A DNA stretch of 64,000 nucleotides from the NCBI RefSeq assembly GCF_029869925.1, contig NZ_CP118605.1, positions 1 to 64,000 of the forward strand, written 5' to 3'. Positions 56,243 to 64,000 of this stretch are shown piece by piece. The stretch's first letter is position 1. The number at the start of each line of letters is the position of its first letter. The notes beneath the pieces were generated by a model. It saw only the letters and a list, made by a program, of their open reading frames with translations, had not been told where the DNA came from and made no database searches. Source of the stretch: Microbulbifer bruguierae. Lineage in GTDB: Bacteria; Pseudomonadota; Gammaproteobacteria; Pseudomonadales; Cellvibrionaceae. Made by a program: the position numbers and the translations under genes.

Positions 56243-56411
56243 GTTTCCGCCGAATGTTTTTCCGGCGTAGCTTACGTCCACAACGTAACGTGTTTGATGT
56301 CAGTATGAGTGGCAGCGGCTGATGCTCTGCTATACCTAAATACAGACACCTGTGCACTTGCATTCACAGGGCGTCGCAAACTCTCCTCCTGAAAGTGTGT
56401 TCGAAAAACTG

Positions 56412-56439
56412 GCCCGCCTCCATGGCGGGCATTTTTTTT
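56412..56439 (+). terminator. Rho-independent terminator after the polyamine genes
   Basis: GCCCGCC and GGCGGGC form a 7-bp stem with a 5-base loop, followed by ATTTTTTTT. Confidence 0.8.
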
Positions 56440-56497
56440 GGAAAAAAATAATTAGCAGAAATTTCTTCCCATTTGTCGGCTAAAGCCCAGGCATTAT

Positions 56498-56528
56498 TTG
56501 CTGTTGTTTCTTGATCTCAACCTATACT
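56498..56528 (+). promoter_or_regulatory. Possible ompW promoter
   Basis: TATACT (56523-56528) is a good -10. TTGCTG (56498-56503) is 19 bases upstream, slightly too far, so the -35 is uncertain. Confidence 0.35.
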
Positions 56529-56611
56529 GAAACTAACCGCACGCACGGGTCATTTTTTATTCATTGGCTCGGGGCGGCCATGGAGCATTTCAGAGTTAAA
56601 AGGAGTTAACG

Positions 56612-57394
56612 ATGCGAACCAAGTCTATTCTTCTGCCCCTTGCGATCGCGGCCGCGAGTGCGACATCGCCGGCATTCGCTGATTTCAAAGGCGGCGACTT
56701 TATCCTGCGCGTGGGCGCGGGCTATATGGAGAGCGACGACTCTGTATTTTCAGACGCGACGCGGGTAGACGTGGAAGACCCAAATGACCCGAACGAAACG
56801 ATTCGGGTGGAAGTGGGTGATTCCCTGGACCTGGACGACGACACGACTTGGTTTATCAATGGTACCTACTTTGTGGCAGACCACTGGGCCATTGAACTCT
56901 ATCATTTGAACAGCGCAGACCTGGATGCCAGTTATAACACCTACGTGATTGGTGAAGATATTGACGTGCGCAGTTCTGATGGCTTGGGTGACTTTGAAAC
57001 CTATGTCACCAGCCTCTATGTCGACTGGTATCCGGTGTGTATCGAGTCGTGGATTCAGCCGTACATCGGTATCGGTGTGAACTACACCGACATTGATCAG
57101 GATTTCCTGCGTCCGGTATTTACCGATAACACCGGTCGCTACGGCCTGATCAATTTTGGTAGCTCCTTTGGATGGACGGCGCAGGTCGGCGTGGATATCG
57201 AATTCGGTCGGGGCGCCAACTGGTTGTTCAACGCTTCAGCCATGTATGTAGATGCTGATCCGGAAATCGAAATTGGTGTCGACGATGTGATCCTCAGTAA
57301 TGGCATCATACTGGACAGCGTGCGCTACAAAGATAATCTGGAATTTGACTCCTGGATTTTCAATCTTGGTGTGGGTTACAAATTCAGCTTCTGA
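56612..57394 (+). CDS. ompW: OmpW-family outer-membrane protein
   Basis: OmpW proteins form small beta-barrels for hydrophobic or small solutes. The 260-residue product has a signal peptide (about 1-23, AFA at the end), starts with DFILRVGAGYM, and ends in the barrel signature FNLGVGYKFSF with terminal Phe. It carries an acidic extracellular-loop insertion (VEDPNDPNETIRVEVGDSL) not seen in E. coli OmpW. AAAGGAG precedes the ATG at 56612. It stands alone. Confidence 0.88.
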   Translation: MRTKSILLPLAIAAASATSPAFADFKGGDFILRVGAGYMESDDSVFSDATRVDVEDPNDPNETIRVEVGDSLDLDDDTTWFINGTYFVADHWAIELYHLNSADLDASYNTYVIGEDIDVRSSDGLGDFETYVTSLYVDWYPVCIESWIQPYIGIGVNYTDIDQDFLRPVFTDNTGRYGLINFGSSFGWTAQVGVDIEFGRGANWLFNASAMYVDADPEIEIGVDDVILSNGIILDSVRYKDNLEFDSWIFNLGVGYKFSF

Positions 57395-57635
57395 CCGGAA
57401 GAATGCTCCAAATGCTTTGCCTCGGTTGCCCAGTTGAGCGGGCGCCGGGGCTTTGTTATGAGTGCGTGAATACTTGAGGCATTCTGCGCAAAGCCCAAAA
57501 TACTGCGGGTGACCTTTGTAGTCTGGTTTGTTGTGTGGACGGTTTGTGTCTGGCAGTCACATCCTTGCCAGTGTATTCTTCGCCTTTTCGGCGCCGGACT
57601 TATTCGTTCGCCACAACAATAACGACGGGGATTCT

Positions 57636-59042
57636 ATGACCGCCTTGGGAAATGGTACAGACGGTCCGACGGCCGGGTTCCGGCCACTGAATATCTGCTT
57701 GCTGGGTTATCGCAGTCATCCCCATTGTGGTGGTCAGGGGGTATATCTTCACTATCTGAGTAAAGCCCTGGTGGACGCGGGGCACAATGTGGATGTTATT
57801 TCCGGCCAGCCTTACCCCGAGCTGGATCCGCGGGTGCAGCTGATCAAGATGCCCGGGTTGAACCTCTACGAACACGAAAATCCTGTGCGTGCACTGCGCC
57901 CCCGGCATCTGAAGAGCTGGGCAGACTTCTATGAGTGGTTTGGGAAACTGACCGGCGCTTTTGCCGAGCCCTACGCATTCGGGCGGCGGGTAGCGCGCTA
58001 TTTGCGTAAATGCGGGCAGCATTACGATATAGTGCACGACAACCAGTCTCTCTGTTACGGGCTGCTCGATATTGCAAAAACGGGTGTGCCAGTCGTTGCC
58101 ACCATCCACCATCCAATCACTCGCGACAGACAACTTGCCCTGGATGCCGCGCCGGACTGGTTTTACCGTTTGCTGGTGCGCCGCTGGCACAGTTTTCTCA
58201 ATATGCAAATCAAGGTGTCTCGCCGGCTTAGGCATATTGTCACGGTTTCGACACAATCCCTGAATGATATTGTCGAACAATTCGGGGTTGCGCCTTCGCG
58301 GCTGAAATTGATTTATAACGGGATCGACACCGGTATTTTCAAACCGCGGTCTGACCTGCAAGCTGACAAATTCCAGATCATGACTACCGCATCCGCGGAT
58401 CAGCCGTTGAAGGGACTGCGTTTTCTATTGCAGGCTGTCGCCCTGTTGCAGTCCCGCTATCCACAACTGAAGGTTTTGGTGGTGGGCAAGTTGCAGGAAG
58501 GTGGTGCCACTGAAAGGCTGTTAAGAGAGCTCAAACTCGATTCTACTGTGCGCTTCGTGTCCGGTATTTCTAACGGTGAAATGGCTGCGTATTACGCTTC
58601 TTCCGGCATGGTGGTGTGTCCTTCCCTGTACGAAGGGTTCGGCTTGCCCGCGGGGGAGGCAATGGCCTGCGGGGTGCCGGTAATTTCCAGTGACGGCGGC
58701 GCTCTGCCGGAAGTGGTTGGGGATGCCGGCATTGTGGTGCCCGCGGGAGACAGCGGGGCACTGGCCCGTGCGATTGAAAAACTGCTGGCCGACGAGTCCC
58801 TGTGCCAATCACTCGCTCGCAAGGGCCGACAACGAATTGAACAGCTTTTTTCCTGGCAGGTAGCGGCGGATCACCTTGTAACTTATTACCGGGAAATTAT
58901 CCGCGGACAGTCCGCTCTGGAAGCGCCGGACGAAGCCGGAATAGCAGCGCAGGAAATCAGTGTTGGTAACATGAGTACACCTGCGTCCGGTGTGTGGCGG
59001 AACGACAGCAGCAGTCCAAAGCGTCAGGGGGAGGCAGCCTGA
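57636..59042 (+). CDS. GT4-family glycosyltransferase
   Basis: This 468-residue retaining GT-B glycosyltransferase has the N-terminal sugar-acceptor loop HPHCGGQGVYLHYL near 32-45 and the donor motif YEGFGLPAGEAMACGVPV (EX7E). The C-terminal approximately 40 residues look disordered. The ATG at 57636 has GGGG 5 bases upstream; an open frame upstream is not supported. It overlaps the next gene (TGATG), so the two are translationally coupled. It is the first gene of an uncharacterised cluster; the donor sugar and acceptor are unknown. Confidence 0.85.
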   Translation: MTALGNGTDGPTAGFRPLNICLLGYRSHPHCGGQGVYLHYLSKALVDAGHNVDVISGQPYPELDPRVQLIKMPGLNLYEHENPVRALRPRHLKSWADFYEWFGKLTGAFAEPYAFGRRVARYLRKCGQHYDIVHDNQSLCYGLLDIAKTGVPVVATIHHPITRDRQLALDAAPDWFYRLLVRRWHSFLNMQIKVSRRLRHIVTVSTQSLNDIVEQFGVAPSRLKLIYNGIDTGIFKPRSDLQADKFQIMTTASADQPLKGLRFLLQAVALLQSRYPQLKVLVVGKLQEGGATERLLRELKLDSTVRFVSGISNGEMAAYYASSGMVVCPSLYEGFGLPAGEAMACGVPVISSDGGALPEVVGDAGIVVPAGDSGALARAIEKLLADESLCQSLARKGRQRIEQLFSWQVAADHLVTYYREIIRGQSALEAPDEAGIAAQEISVGNMSTPASGVWRNDSSSPKRQGEAA

Positions 59043-59836
59043 TGATTACCATTGATCCCGCGCTGTTGAATTTACAGCCTGGTCAGCGAGTTCTGGATCT
59101 GGGTTGCGGTGAGGGGCGTCACGCCATCCATATTTCCCTGAGTGACCCCGTGGACGTTTTCGGGGTTGACCTGAGTTTGAATGACGTGCGTACAGCAAGT
59201 GAGCGTGCCGCGCCATTTTTCGATGGGGAGGAGGTTGCCGGGCGCTTGCTGTTGGGAGTGGGGGACGCGCTGAAGTTGCCGTTTGCGGATAATTTTTTCG
59301 ATGTGGTGATCTGCTCGGAAGTGCTGGAGCATATTGAAAATTATCAGGGAGTGCTGGCGGAAATAGATCGGGTGCTGAAACCTTCCGGTGTGTTCGCAGC
59401 CACAGTGCCGGCATTTTTCCCGGAATGGGTGTGCTGGAAACTGTCTGATGCCTACCACCAGGTGGAAGGCGGACATATTCGTATTTTTCGCGAAAAACAG
59501 CTGCGTAAAAATATCGAGGCGTTTGGCCACCAATATTTTGCCAGGCACAAGGCGCACGCTCTGCATGCACCTTACTGGTGGTTGAAGTGTCTGTTCTGGG
59601 AGCAGGATGACAAACCAGTGGTCAAGGCTTACCACCGTTTTCTGGTGTGGGACCTGATGCAAAAACCACTCATTACTCGCTGGCTGGAAAAACTGCTCAA
59701 TCCTCTGTTGGGAAAAAGTATTGCACTGTATTTTGTGAAGCCGGCGCGTTCCCTTGCAGTACTTGGCCGGCCTTCCACTGGCGATGTCCGAACACCTGAA
59801 ACTGTTGTGGCATCCGAGCGCGAGGTGGCAGCGTGA
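59042..59836 (+). CDS. Class I SAM-dependent methyltransferase
   Basis: The 264-residue protein has the Rossmann SAM motifs VLDLGCGEGRHAIH near 18-31, FGVDLS, and FFDVVICSEVLEHI near 92-105, then a longer C-terminal tail. The motif VEGGHIRIF near 144 is shared by methyltransferases of glycan or lipid clusters. Start ATG 59042 overlaps the glycosyltransferase stop, and its stop overlaps the next start (GTGA). The substrate is unknown but probably the glycosyltransferase product or its acceptor. Confidence 0.82.
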   Translation: MITIDPALLNLQPGQRVLDLGCGEGRHAIHISLSDPVDVFGVDLSLNDVRTASERAAPFFDGEEVAGRLLLGVGDALKLPFADNFFDVVICSEVLEHIENYQGVLAEIDRVLKPSGVFAATVPAFFPEWVCWKLSDAYHQVEGGHIRIFREKQLRKNIEAFGHQYFARHKAHALHAPYWWLKCLFWEQDDKPVVKAYHRFLVWDLMQKPLITRWLEKLLNPLLGKSIALYFVKPARSLAVLGRPSTGDVRTPETVVASEREVAA

Positions 59837-60939
59837 GTGCGGCGACAATAGAGGCCGCGACCCCCCTGTTCCCAACAGATTTTGTTCGCCGTAGCGCGGA
59901 TTATATTCGCTCCCAGCAACAGGAAAATGGTTGCATTCCCTGGTTTCAGGGCCACTACGCGGATCCGTGGGACCATGTGGAAGCTGCCATGGGGCTTAGC
60001 ATTGCCGGGGAGTATGCTGCGGCGGAAAGAGCCTATGAGTGGCTCGCGCAGCAACAGCTGTCGGACGGTAGCTGGTGGGCAGCCTACCGGAATGATCGCG
60101 TCGATAATAGGGAGCGACGGGAAACTAACTTCGTCGCTTATATTGCCACCGGCGTCTGGCACCACTATCTGATTACTGGCGAGCGTGCATTCTTATTACG
60201 CTTCTGGCCGACCGTATCGCGGGCGCTGGATTTTGTGCTGTCGCTGCAGTCGGAACATGGTGAGATCCAGTGGGCAGTGGATGCGCAGGGCGCGGTTCTC
60301 AATGACGCCCTGGTTACCGGCTGTGCCTCCATCTACAAGAGTCTGGAATGCGGCGTCAATATTGCTGCTACTCTGGGGTGGGACGATCGAAGCTGGCGCA
60401 GGGCGAGGGAACAGCTTGGGCGAGCCCTGCGTGACAGGCCGGAAAGGTTCGACCGTTCCTGGGAGAGCAAGGCGCGCTTTTCCATGGATTGGTTTTATCC
60501 GGTTCTTGCGGGGGCGATTACGGGTACCAGTGCCAGGGCGCGGTTGCAGAAAAAGTGGGATGAATTTGTGGTTGCCGGACTCGGTTGCCGCTGTGTCAAT
60601 GACGAGCCCTGGGTGACTGTGGCGGAGTCTTGTGAATTGACCATGGCGCTGCTGGCGGCGGGGGAAAAGACCAAAGCGCAGCATATCTATCGAGCGCTGC
60701 ACCGTTGGCAGGATGAGGACGGCGGTTACTGGACCGGTTACGTTTATCGCGACAGCGCTATCTGGCCTGAAGAGAAAACCACCTGGACCGTAGGTGCCAT
60801 GTTGCTCGCCGCAGATGCACTGGCAGGCTTGACGCCTGCCAGTGCGCTGTTTACGTCGGTGAATCTACTGGACGCGCCTGAGAATAGCGAGGGTCTTGAC
60901 TATCTCCACCAGTTCGAATTGAGCGGAAGCCAGCGCTAG
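59833..60939 (+). CDS. Alpha/alpha-toroid (prenyltransferase-like) protein
   Basis: This 368-residue helical protein shows repeated helix pairs and tryptophan-rich motifs (QQENGCIPWFQGH, QQLSDGSWWAAYR, QDEDGGYWTGYV) like those of squalene-cyclase or prenyltransferase repeats and alpha/alpha six-barrel glycosidases. I see no clear DXDD or prenyltransferase zinc site, so an enzyme role is uncertain. It is coupled to the methyltransferase by a 4-base overlap. Its 3' end overlaps the convergent methyltransferase gene by 75 bases. Confidence 0.65.
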   Translation: MSAATIEAATPLFPTDFVRRSADYIRSQQQENGCIPWFQGHYADPWDHVEAAMGLSIAGEYAAAERAYEWLAQQQLSDGSWWAAYRNDRVDNRERRETNFVAYIATGVWHHYLITGERAFLLRFWPTVSRALDFVLSLQSEHGEIQWAVDAQGAVLNDALVTGCASIYKSLECGVNIAATLGWDDRSWRRAREQLGRALRDRPERFDRSWESKARFSMDWFYPVLAGAITGTSARARLQKKWDEFVVAGLGCRCVNDEPWVTVAESCELTMALLAAGEKTKAQHIYRALHRWQDEDGGYWTGYVYRDSAIWPEEKTTWTVGAMLLAADALAGLTPASALFTSVNLLDAPENSEGLDYLHQFELSGSQR

Positions 60940-61485
60940 CTTGTAGATTTCGTAGGGCGCCTGGCCACCGTCTTGCGGGTTCGGGAATATATCGTGAATG
61001 GCGAGATAACCGCCGGGCACAATGTGCCGCGCCCAGCAGCGGTAATCGGTTAACGCCGCCTGCAGGGAGTGGCCGCCATCGATAAATACCAGCCCCAGGG
61101 GTGTATTCCAGTGGCGGGCGGCAACCGCAGAGGGCGCAACCACCGGTACCACATGTTCCTCAAGCTGCGCCGCGCGCATATTACTGCGGAAATTGTGAAA
61201 GCTGTCCATCAACTGACTGCGGATATCGAACAGATCACTATCGTGATATTCCTCCCCCGGCTGATGTTCTTCGGAGCCTCGGTGGTGGTCTACCGCGAAC
61301 AGGGTGTTGTTCATCAGCTTGCAGGCACTGCCGATATATACCGTTGATTTTCCGCAGTAGCTGCCCACTTCCAGGCAGGGGCCAAGATTGCTGGCATCTG
61401 CCGCCAGGCGGTACAGGGCGTTGCCTTCCCGACTGTCGAGAAAGCCTTTTACGGTATCAATTTCGAGAGGTAGGGATACTTCCAT
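60865..61485 (-). CDS. Class I SAM methyltransferase (Methyltransf_24 type)
   Basis: The 206-residue protein has the SAM motif CLEVGSYCGKSTVYIG and the FAVDHHRGSEEHQPG segment, then VFIDGGHSL with the metal-type aspartate and IVPGGYLAIHDIFPN. This is typical of sugar- or macrocin-type O-methyltransferases. The ATG at 61485 is chosen because the family homology starts close to it and the upstream frame looks non-coding. It converges on the toroid gene with a 75-base antisense overlap. It is divergent from the acyltransferase. Confidence 0.7.
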   Translation of the reverse strand: MEVSLPLEIDTVKGFLDSREGNALYRLAADASNLGPCLEVGSYCGKSTVYIGSACKLMNNTLFAVDHHRGSEEHQPGEEYHDSDLFDIRSQLMDSFHNFRSNMRAAQLEEHVVPVVAPSAVAARHWNTPLGLVFIDGGHSLQAALTDYRCWARHIVPGGYLAIHDIFPNPQDGGQAPYEIYKLALASAQFELVEIVKTLAILRRVQ

Positions 61486-61640
61486 TTTTTTGATTTTCGC
61501 TTGATTGGATTGCGAGTGACGGTAACGGCAGTACAAGGGATTTGCAATGCGCGCTTGACACAATCCGGATGACACAACTTTGTTGTCGGATTGTAGAAAT
61601 CGGTCACGGGAATAAAAAGTATCTGATAGGTATCGCGGTA

Positions 61641-62363
61641 ATGCGCAAAGATCATAGACCATACTGGCTCAAGCGCCTGCAGTTGCAATTTCGCAACTGG
61701 CGTTGCCGTCACTTCCTGTTGCCCCAGTTTGATGCCATCGGCCGTGAACCGGAAATTATGCACCCGCCATCGGTCAAGGTTTTCGGTAGCAATATTCGCC
61801 TCGGCAATTTCCCTCACCTGATATCCACGGCAGACAACTGCATCCGTTTCACGGCGATGGGCCACCGGGGTGGCGATGCGTATATCAAGATTGGTGATTA
61901 TGTGCTCATCTCACCGGGTGTGCGAATTTCTGCAGGGGAGTCCATCACCTTTGGCGATGCCTGTATGGTGGCGGCTAACGCCTATATCTCCGACTCAGAC
62001 TGGCACGGGCTGTACAACCGCACACGGCCATTTCGCTGCACTGCGCCAATCAGGATTGGCAACAATGTGTGGATCGGGGACAGTGCGATTATCTGCAAGG
62101 GGGTAACGATTGGTGATAATGCGGTTATCGGCGCCGGGAGTATCGTGACCCGCGATGTGCCCGCGAATGCGGTTGTCGCTGGCAATCCCGCTCGCGAGAT
62201 CAAGCAAATCAATCCCCGCCGCCGCATGATTACCCGCGAGGCGCTGTTCGCAGATAGCTTTCGACAGGCGCACAATCTGGATGAATTGGATAAAATGCTG
62301 CTCACAGGCAATAGCCTGTTTGGTTGGCTGCGGTCGCTAGTTTGGCCGCGGCGAGGGGATTAA
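61641..62363 (+). CDS. Hexapeptide-repeat acyltransferase
   Basis: The 240-residue product is a left-handed beta-helix O-acyltransferase of the CAT/NodL/LacA type. Hexapeptide repeats run from about 95 to 190 ([19 protein letters not shown], then [13 protein letters not shown]). The likely active-site His is in [10 protein letters not shown] near 118. It probably acetylates a sugar. The ATG at 61641 is preferred; the frame is open further upstream. It stands 23 bases before the kinase on the same strand. Confidence 0.75.
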   Translation: MRKDHRPYWLKRLQLQFRNWRCRHFLLPQFDAIGREPEIMHPPSVKVFGSNIRLGNFPHLISTADNCIRFTAMGHRGGDAYIKIGDYVLISPGVRISAGESITFGDACMVAANAYISDSDWHGLYNRTRPFRCTAPIRIGNNVWIGDSAIICKGVTIGDNAVIGAGSIVTRDVPANAVVAGNPAREIKQINPRRRMITREALFADSFRQAHNLDELDKMLLTGNSLFGWLRSLVWPRRGD

Positions 62364-62386
62364 CCTGGTTTGGATGTCTTATAACA

Positions 62387-62896
62387 ATGCATAAACAGGG
62401 CAGTGTGGTACTGATTGGAATGCCGGGAGCCGGCAAGAGTACACTTGGGGTGTTGCTGGCAAAAGAGCTGGCAAAGGATTTTGTGGATACGGATGTGCTG
62501 ATCCAGCTGCGGGAGAACAAGACTCTGCAGGAGATCATGAATGAAAGTGACTATCTGAATCTGCGGCGTATCGAGGGGGAGGTGATTGCGGAAGCGGACC
62601 TTCCCAATTGCGTGATCGCCACCGGCGGTAGTGCGGTCTACAGTGAAGAGGGTATGCGTAACCTGCTTAAGTTTGGTCCTGCGGTATTTCTGAATTGCTC
62701 CGCGGATGAGCTGCGTCGCCGCATCCACAACTATGAAAGCCGTGGTATTGCGAAGGCACCGGGGCAGAGCTTTGAAGAACTGTTCGAGGAGCGCCAGGCG
62801 CTTTATCGCCGCTATGCGGATATTATTGTGGATTGTGATGGAAAGGATCTTGAGCAGGTTCTTGCACAAGTAGTCAGCCGATTGGAAGACCGCTGA
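62387..62896 (+). CDS. Shikimate-kinase-like P-loop kinase
   Basis: This 169-residue kinase has the Walker A motif GMPGAGKST at 11-19, the shikimate-type Asp in DTDVL, the arginine of NLRRIEGEVI, and the ERQALYRRYAD motif near the C-terminus. The glycine motif reads ATGGSAV rather than GGG, and the lid arginine of classic AroK is replaced by SRGIAKAPG. It may phosphorylate shikimate or another hydroxylated ring or sugar. The position in a glycan-like cluster, away from aroB, favours a specialised substrate. It is a paralogue candidate, not the main aroK. Confidence 0.65.
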   Translation: MHKQGSVVLIGMPGAGKSTLGVLLAKELAKDFVDTDVLIQLRENKTLQEIMNESDYLNLRRIEGEVIAEADLPNCVIATGGSAVYSEEGMRNLLKFGPAVFLNCSADELRRRIHNYESRGIAKAPGQSFEELFEERQALYRRYADIIVDCDGKDLEQVLAQVVSRLEDR

Positions 62897-62948
62897 AGTT
62901 TTCGTGCACTTCGCAGGTAATTTGTGGACGTGCCACAACCCCGGGCAG

Positions 62949-63021
62949 CTTTGTGAAACACGCAGAACACCATGCCCGCGGGCTCTACACCGTCATTCGT
63001 GGCGGTGTAGGTTTCACAAAG
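62949..63021. repeat. Nested three-arm inverted repeat
   Basis: Outer arms CTTTGTGAAAC (62949-62959) and GTTTCACAAAG (63011-63021) and inner arms CTACACCG (62985-62992) and CGGTGTAG (63003-63010) are perfect. The right-hand arms are contiguous, while the left-hand ones are split by 25 bases that contain the palindrome GCCCGCGGGC (62974-62983). No T-run follows. It lies between convergent genes. Confidence 0.7.
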
Positions 63022-63091
63022 TTGCGCCCAGTGACTTTCGCCGCTGAGCTTTTCGCCGAGCTGAAATACATTGGGGCGAGGCAACGGATGC

Positions 63092-63562
63092 TCAAAGGGG
63101 GAGCTGGGTAGTGTACTTAACCTGCTTCAATGCAAAGGTAGAGTTCACGGAGGCTACATTCGGCAGGTGAACCAGTGAGCGTTTGAGCAATTGTTCATAG
63201 TGCTCAACGCTGTCCACCACAACCCGCAGTACATAGTCCTTGTCACCACTGGTGGAGTAGCATTCCACCACCTCCTGAACATCCTGCACTGCCGACTCGA
63301 AATTGTTCAGGGAATCTTCATCGTGGTTGTGTATGGTGACGTAGCAGTATACTGTGACTCCCAGGTCAAGCTTGCGTGGATCCAGAAGGGTAACGCGGCC
63401 ACGGATGATGCCTTCGGCCTCAAGGCGCTTGATACGGCGCCAGCAAGGGGTATGGGAAAGCCCCACTTTGTCTCCCAGCTCAGCCATGGAATAATCGGCG
63501 TTTTCCTGCAGCGCCCGCAGAATCTTGCGGTCGAAATCATCCAGGTCTGTTGAGCGCTTCAT
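63092..63562 (-). CDS. Lrp/AsnC-family transcriptional regulator
   Basis: This 156-residue regulator has the AsnC helix-turn-helix (about 25-60, MAELGDKVGLSHTPCWRRIKRLEAEG) and the RAM/ActR effector domain with GDKDYVLRVVVDSVEHYE. It is divergent from an indolepyruvate ferredoxin oxidoreductase gene, in the style of an amino-acid-responsive local regulator such as BkdR. It may sense leucine, phenylalanine or indolepyruvate-related compounds. A perfect inverted repeat in the divergent region is a candidate site. Confidence 0.9.
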   Translation of the reverse strand: MKRSTDLDDFDRKILRALQENADYSMAELGDKVGLSHTPCWRRIKRLEAEGIIRGRVTLLDPRKLDLGVTVYCYVTIHNHDEDSLNNFESAVQDVQEVVECYSTSGDKDYVLRVVVDSVEHYEQLLKRSLVHLPNVASVNSTFALKQVKYTTQLPL

Positions 63563-63612
63563 ATAAACTCCTGTCCTACACTTTCAGCTTATTTCGAGAT
63601 AGTCGTCATAAT

Positions 63613-63632
63613 TTTACGTCTAAACACGTAAA
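63613..63632. promoter_or_regulatory. Inverted repeat in the lrp-ior divergent region
   Basis: TTTACGT (63613-63619) and ACGTAAA (63626-63632) are perfect arms with a 6-base spacer, about 50 bases upstream of the lrp start. Candidate operator of the Lrp/AsnC regulator. Confidence 0.45.
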
Positions 63633-63817
63633 TAAAGCAATGTTCCATCATGCCTTAGGCACTAGTATGGCTTGACCACGCCGTCGTCAACTTTGGCCAC
63701 CGTATTAAAAGTCGTATAAATCGGTGCCTAATCCGGCGACGCGCGCCTCGAATCACAATAATTAGCGGGGGCCGGTTCATCGCGGGCTTCCACACAAAAG
63801 CGGAAAGAAGTAGGCAT

Positions 63818-64000
63818 ATGAGCGAGCAAAACGTGCGTGCCGAGTCTCGGCCAGTGGCCACCAAAGCGGTATCTCTCGACGATCGATTCACCACCGAAAA
63901 GGGAAGGGTGCTCCTTTCGGGTATCCAGGCATTGGTACGTCTGCCAATTGATCAGATGCGTATCGACCGGGCCCGCGGCCTCAATACCGCTACTTTTATT
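63818..64000 (+). CDS. Indolepyruvate ferredoxin oxidoreductase, 5' end only
   Basis: The window ends 61 codons into this gene. The start MSEQNVRAESRPVATKAV and the following KGRVLLSGIQALVRLP, then DQMRIDRARGLNTATFI, match the N-terminus of fused indolepyruvate ferredoxin oxidoreductases. These convert aryl 2-oxo acids to acyl-CoA with ferredoxin and thiamine diphosphate. It would accept deamination products of aromatic amino acids. It is divergent from the Lrp/AsnC gene. The ATG at 63818 has a GGAAAGAAG-type ribosome-binding site. Only the N-terminus can be judged. Confidence 0.75.
   Translation, partial: MSEQNVRAESRPVATKAVSLDDRFTTEKGRVLLSGIQALVRLPIDQMRIDRARGLNTATFI

Larger units (their letters stand above)
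56243..56611. other. 369-base gap before ompW
   Basis: It holds the terminator of the polyamine unit (56412-56439), an AT-rich tract and a possible sigma-70 promoter of ompW (56498-56528). No gene is seen. Confidence 0.6.

Noticed and set aside
62812..63084. Possible 90-residue minus-strand gene after lrp
   Set aside because: Its last third is antisense to the kinase gene, the TTG start is weak, and part of its codons are explained by the nested inverted repeat.

Overview
The window looks like chromosome of a free-living, probably marine gammaproteobacterium on the Pseudomonas/Cellvibrio/Microbulbifer side. The evidence is gene order: sdhE-ygfX next to nadB, rpoE-rseA-rseB-rseC, lepA-lepB-DUF4845-rnc-era-recO, and a BarA/GacS kinase next to cysM-relA-mazG. 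It also has an AlgP-like histone-H1 protein, an MpaA/dipeptide-epimerase pair and a leucine dehydrogenase. The genus is inferred, not shown. I saw no rRNA, tRNA, CRISPR array, transposase or prophage gene. The sequence reads as ordinary chromosome with moderately high GC.

Layout. 1-2337: sdhE, ygfX and, on the other strand, nadB. 2.5-9.3 kb: the envelope-stress module, with sigma-E (rpoE), its anti-sigma regulators rseA, rseB and rseC, and further on a MucD/DegP protease. A murein-peptide recycling pair, L-Ala-D/L-Glu epimerase and MpaA amidase, sits between them. 9.5-15.3 kb: lepA, then the lepB-DUF4845-rnc-era-recO series. 15.3-22.6 kb: barA (minus strand), cysM, relA, mazG. 23-31.4 kb: adk, hemH, an AT-hook histone-like protein, tsaB, uppP, a beta-hydroxyacid dehydrogenase, a QTMAN-like glycosyltransferase and trpS. 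31.4-34.5 kb: a minus-strand set of a PPC-like periplasmic protein, lipase, PH-domain membrane protein and double-hotdog thioesterase. 34.7-42.3 kb: gnd, then rdgC, a HAD phosphatase, ybaK, pepD and rnb on the minus strand.

42.6-50.8 kb: leucine dehydrogenase, an M16 lipoprotein peptidase, an exported amidohydrolase, a SIMPL lipoprotein, a kynureninase-like PLP enzyme and a glyoxalase. 50.8-56.2 kb: patatin, then a polyamine region with a GntR/FCD regulator, DUF6122, a SpuC-like aminotransferase behind a palindrome-covered promoter, and a gamma-glutamylputrescine synthetase-like enzyme. 56.6 kb: ompW. 57.6-62.9 kb: the most novel-looking block, with a GT4 glycosyltransferase, methyltransferase, alpha/alpha-toroid protein, second methyltransferase, hexapeptide acyltransferase and shikimate-kinase-like enzyme. 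63.1 kb to the end: an Lrp/AsnC regulator divergent from the start of an indolepyruvate ferredoxin oxidoreductase.

The observations I would check first are the uncharacterised glycan/small-molecule cluster at 57.6-62.9 kb, the bacterial QTMAN-like enzyme, the terminator-shaped hairpin inside the rseB signal-peptide codons, the damaged ATP-binding motifs of the BarA-like kinase, and the nested inverted repeat at 62,949-63,021.
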